From assembly GCA_021811025.1 (NCBI GenBank), contig JAJZPX010000061.1, forward strand, positions 1-9,597: 9,597 bases of DNA, in the 5' to 3' direction. Below the pieces are notes generated by a model. It did no database searches, was not told where the DNA came from, and saw only the letters and a list, made by a program, of their open reading frames with translations. The first letter of the stretch is position 1. Every line of letters begins with the position of its first letter. The position numbers and the translations under genes were made by a program. The DNA comes from Actinomycetes bacterium. GTDB taxonomy: Bacteria; Actinomycetota; Coriobacteriia; Anaerosomatales; JAJZPX01. This document shows positions 5,771 through 9,597 of this stretch, piece after piece.

Positions 5771-6164
5771 CCTCGCCGTCCCCGTCTTCGAGCGCGGCCG
5801 CCATCGCCCGCAGCCCCTCGAGCGAGTTCGAGAAGACGGTGGACGAGAGCGCGAACCGGGCGAGCACGAGCGCGTCGGCGATCTCGGCCGGCTCGACGCC
5901 CTTGCGGAGCGCCAGGCCGATCTGCGTCTTCAGGCACGACGGGCTGCCGGCGCCGGCGACGGCGGCGATCGAGACCAGCAGCCGGTACTTCTCGGGGATC
6001 GAGCTGCCCTCGTTGGCGAAGCGCCTGCTCCGGGCGTGCTCCAGCACCATCGCGGGCTGGATCCTCGCCAGCAGCGCCTGGACCTCCGGGGTCTCGCCGA
6101 GCTCGGCCGTCATGCCCGCGAGCACCTGCTCGACGGTCGGGGCGGCGTTGGCAGCGTCACTCAT
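5760..6164 (-). CDS. AhpD/carboxymuconolactone decarboxylase-like protein with altered Cys motif
   Basis: This 134-residue all-helical protein matches the AhpD-like/CMD family: IPEKYRLLVSIAAVAGAGSPSCLKTQIGLALRKGVEPAEIADALVLARFALSSTVFSNSLEGL. The family's redox site is CxxCxxxH; here it reads S74-P-S-C77-L-K-T-Q81, so only the second Cys remains and both the first Cys and the His are replaced. A disulfide peroxidase-type cycle is therefore unlikely within one chain; a single-Cys thiol role or loss of catalysis is possible. ATG 6164 has AAGGAGG 8 nt upstream. It lies 28 nt after the ArsP permease and overlaps the CDF gene. Such CMD-like proteins often sit beside arsenic and metal genes, but their function there is not established. 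Confidence 0.82.
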   Translation of the reverse strand: MSDAANAAPTVEQVLAGMTAELGETPEVQALLARIQPAMVLEHARSRRFANEGSSIPEKYRLLVSIAAVAGAGSPSCLKTQIGLALRKGVEPAEIADALVLARFALSSTVFSNSLEGLRAMAAALEDGDGEDVG

Positions 6165-6192
6165 GGGACATGCCTCCTTCGTAAGTCGCCGG

Positions 6193-7161
6193 CTAGTGCA
6201 GCACGGCGTTGAACAGGTAGCCGATGATCATGATGCCGACGGCGTTGACGCCGAAGTACACGGCGATCAGCTTCGGCTTGAGCACCTTGCGCAGGATGAT
6301 CGCCTCGGGGAGCGACAGGCCGACGACGGCCATCATGAACGCCAGCGCGGTGCCCATCGAGACACCCTTCTCGGTGAGCACGCTCACGAGCGGTATCACG
6401 CCGGCGGCATTGCTGTAGAGCGGCACGCCGATGAGGATCGCCACCGGCACAGCGAACGGGTTGCCGGGGCCGGCGTAGCGCGCGAGCGCGTCCGCGGGGA
6501 TGTAGCCGTGCATGACCGCGCCGACCCCGATGCCCACGACCACGTACGGCCACACCTTGCCGACGATCTCCTTCACGTACCCCGTCGCGTACGACAGCCG
6601 CTCCTGCCACGTCTGCTCCGGCACGTCGGCCGCCTCGCCCATGCGGATCTGGTAGACATACTCCTCGACCCAGCTCTCGAGCCCGAGCTTGCCGATGACG
6701 ATCCCGCTCGTGATGGCGATGGCGAGCCCCGAGCCGATGTAGAGCGCTGCGATCCGCCAGCCGAACAGGCCGTAGAGCAGGATGACGGCGACCTCGTTGA
6801 TCATCGGGCTCGCGACGAGGAACGAGAACGTCACTCCGAGCGGGACGCCGCTCTCGACGAAGCCGATGAACAGCGGCACGGCCGAGCACGAGCAGAACGG
6901 CGTGACGATGCCGAGCAGAGCGGCGGCGACGTTGCCGGCGTACAGCCTGGAGTGCGACAGGTACTTCCGCGTCTTCTCGGGCGGGAAGAACGACCGGACG
7001 ATCGCCACGAGGAAGATGACGACCGCGAGCAGGATGAGCACCTTCGGCATGTCGAAGAGGAAGAAGTCCAGCGACGAGCCGAGCTTGCTCGCGGGAGCCA
7101 GGCCGAAGACGGTGTAGGTCAGCCAGTCGGCCAGCAGCTGCAGCGGGTAGAACGGGTCCAT
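6193..7161 (-). CDS. arsP: ArsP-type permease (PF03773), full length
   Basis: This 322-residue membrane protein has two homologous halves of about four membrane segments each. The first half carries LGIVTPFCSCSAVPLFIGFVESGVPLG-type sequence at about 83-109 with Cys90 and Cys92, followed by SPMINEVAVILLYGLFGWR. The second half carries IGVPLYSNAAGVIPL at 244-258 and an AVVGLSLPEAIILRK segment. The CSC pair in this position is the recognisable feature of ArsP-like permeases; characterised ArsP exports trivalent organoarsenicals such as methylarsenite and roxarsone(III). Substrate here is inferred from family and from neighbours arsR and acr3. ATG 7161 lies 6 nt after the stop of the small CxxC redox protein, a pairing seen widely for this permease family, so the redox protein may act with it. 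Confidence 0.88.
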   Translation of the reverse strand: MDPFYPLQLLADWLTYTVFGLAPASKLGSSLDFFLFDMPKVLILLAVVIFLVAIVRSFFPPEKTRKYLSHSRLYAGNVAAALLGIVTPFCSCSAVPLFIGFVESGVPLGVTFSFLVASPMINEVAVILLYGLFGWRIAALYIGSGLAIAITSGIVIGKLGLESWVEEYVYQIRMGEAADVPEQTWQERLSYATGYVKEIVGKVWPYVVVGIGVGAVMHGYIPADALARYAGPGNPFAVPVAILIGVPLYSNAAGVIPLVSVLTEKGVSMGTALAFMMAVVGLSLPEAIILRKVLKPKLIAVYFGVNAVGIMIIGYLFNAVLH

Positions 7162-7167
7162 CGGCGG

Positions 7168-7407
7168 CTACTGCGCCTTCTGCAGGATCCGCACGACCTC
7201 GTCGAGCGAGGGCACGCGCCCCGCGAGCCTCAGCTGTTCGTCGACGACGAGCGCGGGCGTGGCCATGACACCGTGCGCCATGATCTCCTGGATGTCCTTG
7301 ACCTCGACGATCTGCGCGTCGATGCCGAGCTGCTGGACGGCCTTCTCGGCCAGCGCCTTCAGCTTCTGGCAGTTCATGCACCCCGACCCCAGTACCTTGA
7401 CGATCAT
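7168..7407 (-). CDS. Small thioredoxin/glutaredoxin-fold redox protein (redox-active disulfide protein 2 type)
   Basis: This 79-residue protein begins MIVKVLGSGCMNCQKLKALAEKA-like, placing a CMNC active site (Cys10, Cys13) right after the first strand, and has MATPALVV with the cis-Pro at 51 and a GRVPSLDEVVRIL final helix. That is the full minimal thioredoxin-like fold of the family often annotated redox-active disulfide protein 2, found next to ArsP-like permeases. It has no signal peptide, so it is cytoplasmic. ATG 7407 was chosen because GGAGG (7413-7417) lies 5 nt upstream; the frame stays open to 7503 but that stretch forms hairpins and has no ribosome binding site. It probably keeps a thiol in the permease, in ArsR's ligand pool or in an arsenical carrier reduced; the partner is inferred only. 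Confidence 0.88.
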   Translation of the reverse strand: MIVKVLGSGCMNCQKLKALAEKAVQQLGIDAQIVEVKDIQEIMAHGVMATPALVVDEQLRLAGRVPSLDEVVRILQKAQ

Positions 7408-7426
7408 CTCAACCTCCGTCTTCGAT

Positions 7427-7475
7427 ACGAGGCGCTTGAGCGGCGAACGAAGCGAGTCCGCTCGAAGCGCCTCGT
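7427..7475. other. Long imperfect hairpin in the leader of the redox/arsP block
   Basis: ACGAGGCGCTTGAGCGG pairs with CCGCTCGAAGCGCCTCGT to give about 17 bp with a single bulged G and a 14-nt loop. On the minus strand it lies between arsR and the small redox gene, ending about 10 nt before that gene's ribosome binding site. There is no T-run after it, so it is not a clear intrinsic terminator. It may stabilise or pause the leader RNA. Confidence 0.55.
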
Positions 7476-7501
7476 CGGCGGCGGCGAAGCCCGCCGTCGA
7501 C
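7474..7501. other. Second hairpin in the arsR/redox-gene spacer
   Basis: GTCGGCGGCGG and CCGCCGTCGAC pair over 11 positions with one mismatch around a 6-nt loop. It abuts the longer hairpin at 7427-7475 and the operator-like palindrome at 7505-7520, so the whole 150-nt spacer is highly structured. Confidence 0.45.
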
Positions 7502-7504
7502 ATT

Positions 7505-7520
7505 CTCGATACCTGTCGAA
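7505..7520. promoter_or_regulatory. ArsR-type operator copy between arsR and the redox/arsP genes
   Basis: CTCGAT-ACCT-GTCGAA matches the arsR-promoter palindrome at 12 of 16 positions, keeping TCGATAC and TCGAA. The outer bases of the two arms do not pair fully, so this copy may bind more weakly. It lies 97 nt upstream of the small redox gene and could give that block its own ArsR-controlled promoter. I do not see a convincing -10 beside it. Confidence 0.6.
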
Positions 7521-7560
7521 CTCAACGAGCGCACGGCGCCGCCGTCCTTGCCTCCGGCGA

Positions 7561-7878
7561 CTACAGCCGCTGCAGCTCCTCCGCGGCGGCCTCCAGGACC
7601 TCGCGGCGCAGCGTGTAGTAGACCCACTGCCCGTCGCGTCGAGCCGTCACCAGGCCTGCGGCGCGCAGGATGGACATGTGGTGCGAGATCGTGGACGGGA
7701 CGAGGCCGAGCCTCTCGGACAGCCTGCACCCGCAGACCTCGTCCGGCGCGCAGCACGTCTTGCCTGCGTCCGGGGTCGCGTCGGAGAGGATGCGGAGGAT
7801 CTCGCGTCGCTGCTCGGACGCCAAGGCCTTGAACACCGCGTCGAGATCAGTATGCCGACGCTGTCCGATCGTCTTCAT
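7561..7878 (-). CDS. arsR: ArsR-family metalloregulator (As(III)/Sb(III)-responsive repressor)
   Basis: This 105-residue winged helix-turn-helix protein has the ArsR/SmtB layout: DAVFKALASEQRREILRIL (first helices), the metal-site and recognition region GKTCCAPDEVCGCRLSERLGLVPSTISHHMSILRAAGLV, and the wing RRDGQWVYYTL. Cys49 and Cys51 form the CxC of the classical ArsR site (ELCVC in E. coli), and Cys42-Cys43 just before offer a third thiol for As(III). ATG 7878 was taken; GTG 7881 directly before it is an equal alternative, and the AGGG-type ribosome binding site does not decide. The palindrome at 7902-7917 lies 24 nt upstream, so autoregulation is likely. It is the first gene of the long minus-strand block and probably its main regulator. 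Confidence 0.94.
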   Translation of the reverse strand: MKTIGQRRHTDLDAVFKALASEQRREILRILSDATPDAGKTCCAPDEVCGCRLSERLGLVPSTISHHMSILRAAGLVTARRDGQWVYYTLRREVLEAAAEELQRL

Positions 7879-7900
7879 CACGGTGACCCTACCTCACATG

Positions 7901-7929
7901 ATTCGATACTCATCGAACTATTCAAGCAA
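7901..7929 (-). promoter_or_regulatory. Possible arsR promoter
   Basis: On the minus strand TTGCTT (7929-7924) and TCGAAT (7906-7901) are separated by 17 bp. The match to sigma-70 consensus is modest (3/6 and 4/6). The operator covers the spacer and -10, which would explain repression. The -35 overlaps the tail of the MFS terminator. Confidence 0.4.
7902..7917. promoter_or_regulatory. ArsR operator at the arsR promoter
   Basis: TTCGAT-ACTC-ATCGAA is a perfect 6-bp inverted repeat with a 4-bp centre, located just upstream of arsR. ArsR proteins bind short palindromes of this kind over their own promoter, and two related copies occur elsewhere in the window before arsenic-type genes. Confidence 0.75.
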
Positions 7930-7966
7930 ACGGGGCTCCCGGATGCAAGCAAGCGAGTGCCCCGTT
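7929..7966 (-). terminator. Probable terminator of the MFS gene
   Basis: AACGGGGC and GCCCCGTT form a perfect 8-bp stem around a 22-nt loop, 9 nt after the MFS stop codon. On the minus strand it is followed by TGCTTG, giving a short, interrupted T-rich tail, so termination may be partial. Confidence 0.55.
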
Positions 7967-7975
7967 CAGTGGAAG

Positions 7976-9166
7976 CTACGCGGTCTCCTCGGCCGGAGCC
8001 AGCGCGCGCGCCGCGGCCGAGAGCGCGGGCAGCGTGAGCAGGCCCAGCACGCCGAGGCCGGCGCCGTAAGCGGCGTACATCGCGGTGGACCCGGTGACGC
8101 CGATCACCCTGCTGCCGAGCTGCGTGCCCACGGCACCACCGAGCATGAACGCGAACGTCACGAGCGACATCGCGGCACCGCGGGCCGCCCGCGCGAACTC
8201 GGTCGCGACGGTGAGCAACGTCGAGTGCGCCGTCATGAAGCCGAACCCGAGGAGGAAGACGCCGATCCCGGTGACCAGCAGGCTGTGCGAGCCCGCGACC
8301 ACGAGGCCGTCGGCGGCCGCGGCGACGAGCAGGCCGGCCGCGATCGTGCGCGTCCGCCCGAGTCGCTCCGCGATCCTCGCGCTCATGCGTCCTGCGGCCA
8401 CCGCCGCCACGCCGAACGCGGTCATCACCGCGCCGATGGCGAGGAACGACAGGTGGAAGCGCTCGGACAGCACCGTGCCGAGGTAGCTGAAGCTGCCGAG
8501 CAGGAACACGCCCTCGAAGAGGATCACGAGGTACGTGCGAAGGCTCGCGCCCTCGCCGAGCAGGCTCAGGTACGGGCGCAGGACGGGCGCCTTCAGGTTC
8601 CTCGTCTCGCCCTCCGCCGCGGTGCTAAGGCTCCGCCAGAGCACGACCGTCACGAGTGCAGCGAACGCGCCGTACAGCAGGAACACGCCGCGCCAGTTCA
8701 GGAAGAAGGCGATCGCGCCGCCGATCCCCATCGACAGCGCCTGCCCGAGGAAGGAGATGCCCATGAACGAGCCGATCGCGTTCTGGCGCTGCTGCATGGG
8801 CACGACGTCGCCGATCAGCGCGAGCGAGATCGGCATGGTTGCCGCGGCGAACAGGCCCGTGAGCGCGCGGACGCCGGCGAGCACGGGGATGGACGAGCCG
8901 AGCGCCAGCAGCGCGGTCGAGACCGAGAACGCCGCGAGCGTGCCGATGATGACGCGGGACTTGCCGAAACGGTCCGCCAGCGGTCCGAACACGAGCTGGA
9001 ACAGCCCGAACGGCAGCATGTACGCGGCGATGAGCGCGCCAGCCGCCGCGGGGGCGACGCGCACGCTCTTCGCTATCGCGGGCAGGATGGGCGAGACCAC
9101 CCAGTTGTCCGCCATGACGATGAACCCGGCCAGGCCGAGCAGGACGATCAGCTTCTTGCGGTCCAA
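7976..9166 (-). CDS. Major facilitator superfamily exporter (12 membrane segments)
   Basis: This 396-residue protein is a typical 12-segment MFS transporter. It has GPLADRFGKSRVI at about 62-74, the motif A loop (GxLaDrxGrkxxl) between segments 2 and 3, a matching ARIAERLGRTRTI loop between segments 8 and 9, and GVRALTGLFAAATMPISLALIGDVVP in segments 4-5. The style is that of drug/proton antiporters. The start is TTG 9166, with GGAGG 9 nt upstream; no ATG or GTG fits better. A promoter and an ArsR-type palindrome lie just upstream, so arsenic control is inferred. ArsJ is another arsenic-linked MFS protein but normally pairs with a GAPDH gene, which is absent here. The substrate is therefore open: arsenical, other metalloid or drug. 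Confidence 0.88.
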   Translation of the reverse strand: MDRKKLIVLLGLAGFIVMADNWVVSPILPAIAKSVRVAPAAAGALIAAYMLPFGLFQLVFGPLADRFGKSRVIIGTLAAFSVSTALLALGSSIPVLAGVRALTGLFAAATMPISLALIGDVVPMQQRQNAIGSFMGISFLGQALSMGIGGAIAFFLNWRGVFLLYGAFAALVTVVLWRSLSTAAEGETRNLKAPVLRPYLSLLGEGASLRTYLVILFEGVFLLGSFSYLGTVLSERFHLSFLAIGAVMTAFGVAAVAAGRMSARIAERLGRTRTIAAGLLVAAAADGLVVAGSHSLLVTGIGVFLLGFGFMTAHSTLLTVATEFARAARGAAMSLVTFAFMLGGAVGTQLGSRVIGVTGSTAMYAAYGAGLGVLGLLTLPALSAAARALAPAEETA

Positions 9167-9184
9167 CTTACGCCGCCTCCTCAG

Positions 9185-9200
9185 TTCGATACCCTTCGAA
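9185..9200. promoter_or_regulatory. ArsR-type operator copy upstream of the MFS gene
   Basis: TTCGAT-ACCC-TTCGAA matches the arsR-promoter palindrome at 13 of 16 positions, with one mismatched arm pair. It lies 5 bp before the MFS ribosome binding site and just downstream of the predicted -10, a position where bound repressor would block transcription of the MFS gene. Confidence 0.65.
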
Positions 9201-9211
9201 TCGTCGCTGCG

Positions 9212-9240
9212 AGCATATACCCTGCCGGGTATAACGTCAA
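9212..9240 (-). promoter_or_regulatory. Sigma-70-type promoter for the MFS gene
   Basis: On the minus strand TTGACG (9240-9235) and TATGCT (9217-9212) are 17 bp apart, matching 5/6 and 4/6 consensus positions. It directs transcription toward the MFS start 46 nt downstream, and its spacer contains most of the TATACCC/GGGTATA palindrome. Confidence 0.55.
9216..9233. promoter_or_regulatory. CsoR/CstR-like operator in the divergent MFS/DUF2892 region
   Basis: TATACCC-TGCC-GGGTATA is a perfect 7-bp inverted repeat. CsoR-family repressors (copper CsoR, persulfide-sensing CstR) recognise palindromes with this ACCC-N4-GGGT core. It lies between genes transcribed apart and could control both. No csoR or cstR gene is in the window, so the binding protein is unknown. 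Confidence 0.5.
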
Positions 9241-9324
9241 CGGGCCGACACGCGGGCCCCCGCTGTTTGCCGCTGTGCGACCTGCGGTACAGAAGCGATT
9301 GGCATACGGAGCGGAGGTGCCGTC

Positions 9325-9585
9325 ATGGCGGGAACGCTTGAGAGGCTCGGCAACGAGAGCCCGACCGACAGGATGGTCCGGGGAGTTCTCGGCGTCATCC
9401 TCGTCGTGCTGGGCTACGTCGTCCGGGCGAACCTGACGCTGGCGGTGATCCTGTACGTGGTCGCCGCGGTATTGATCGTCACGGCCCTCACCGGCTTTTG
9501 CCCGATCTACGCGGTGCTCGGGATCAGCACCAAGGCCAAAGGCCCCGAGAAGGGCGGCACGCCGGGCCAAGCGCGGCACGCGTAG
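9325..9585 (+). CDS. DUF2892 (YgaP-type) small inner membrane protein
   Basis: This 86-residue protein has an N-terminal soluble stretch (NESPTDRMVRGVLG), two hydrophobic hairpin segments at about 19-34 and 38-55, then the signature TALTGFCPIYAVLGIST with Cys59. This is the DUF2892 fold, which in YgaP forms the membrane part joined to a rhodanese domain; here it stands alone. Such stand-alone versions are common beside rhodanese and sulfide/persulfide stress genes. ATG 9325 has GGAGG (9313-9317) 7 nt upstream. It is divergent from the MFS gene, with a CsoR/CstR-like palindrome between them, fitting a sulfur-stress role. The C-terminal tail KGPEKGGTPGQARHA is polar and unremarkable. Confidence 0.88.
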   Translation: MAGTLERLGNESPTDRMVRGVLGVILVVLGYVVRANLTLAVILYVVAAVLIVTALTGFCPIYAVLGISTKAKGPEKGGTPGQARHA

Positions 9586-9597
9586 GAGCGCCTACGC
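9580..9597 (+). terminator. Hairpin at the end of the DUF2892 gene, cut by the window edge
   Basis: GCGTAGG and CCTACGC form a perfect 7-bp inverted repeat with a 4-nt loop, beginning in the stop codon region. Any following T-run lies outside the window, so a terminator is likely but not shown. Confidence 0.4.

Noticed and set aside
7408..7503. N-terminal extension of the small CxxC redox protein to ATG 7503
   Set aside because: The added 32 residues are encoded by hairpin-forming DNA with no ribosome binding site, whereas ATG 7407 has GGAGG 5 nt upstream and starts exactly at the family's first strand.
5839..8037. 732-codon plus-strand open frame opposite CMD, arsP, redox protein and arsR
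   Set aside because: Same antisense artefact: charged low-complexity protein, crosses several well-supported minus-strand genes and their spacers.
7976..9166. MFS gene as arsJ
   Set aside because: ArsJ acts with an adjacent GAPDH gene to export 1-arseno-3-phosphoglycerate; no GAPDH gene is in the window, and I cannot separate it from drug-type MFS by eye.
7670..9436. 588-codon plus-strand open frame opposite arsR and the MFS gene
   Set aside because: Antisense shadow of a confident 12-segment MFS gene; it also runs through the divergent promoter region.
1..9597. CRISPR arrays, tRNA or rRNA genes, insertion sequences
   Set aside because: No regularly spaced repeats, no tRNA-like cloverleaf with a CCA or T-loop consensus, and no transposase-like protein were seen on either strand.

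Overview
The window is a GC-rich (roughly two thirds G+C) bacterial chromosome or accessory segment that is almost entirely coding. Gene content (ACR3 and ArsP arsenical transporters, ArsR, several thioredoxin-fold proteins, a CcdA electron conduit, DsrE and rhodanese sulfur carriers) points to an anaerobic or microaerophilic metal- and sulfur-handling bacterium. A deep-branching actinobacterium such as a Coriobacteriia relative is a guess from GC and protein style only.

Layout. Left edge, plus strand: the tail of a rhodanese-domain protein (probably an ArsR-rhodanese fusion), then a DsrE-family sulfur-relay protein. From 513 to 9166 every gene is on the minus strand. In transcription order: an MFS exporter (9166-7976) with its own terminator; arsR (7878-7561); a small CxxC redox protein (7407-7168); full-length ArsP-type permease (7161-6193); an AhpD-like protein with an altered active site (6164-5760); a CDF metal exporter (5770-4769); two adjacent half-size permeases homologous to each other (4748-4245 and 4257-3706); a UspA protein (3703-3266); a membrane-anchored thioredoxin with an in-frame TGA at the first active-site Cys (3265-2789); CcdA (2792-2079); ACR3 (1994-882); and a degenerate MoaE-like protein (875-513). 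Most junctions are 0-28 nt or overlapping, so these form one or two long operons. At the right edge a DUF2892 (YgaP-type) membrane protein runs on the plus strand, divergent from the MFS gene.

Regulation. Three near-identical 16-bp palindromes (consensus yTCGATACyynTCGAA) lie before arsR, before the redox/arsP block and before the MFS gene, and are the likely ArsR operators. A different palindrome (TATACCC-N4-GGGTATA), resembling CsoR/CstR operators, sits in the MFS/DUF2892 divergent region.

Headline observation: the thioredoxin beside ccdA is probably a selenoprotein with a UxxC active site. The frame is unbroken on both sides of the TGA, a Cys follows three residues later, and a perfect 7-bp hairpin with a GGUC loop lies 23 nt downstream, as expected for a bacterial SECIS. 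Working model (inference): ArsR controls export of inorganic and organic arsenicals and metal cations, while a CcdA plus extracytoplasmic seleno-thioredoxin pair and a cytoplasmic CxxC protein supply reducing power. The DsrE, rhodanese and DUF2892 proteins at the edges suggest linked sulfane-sulfur handling.
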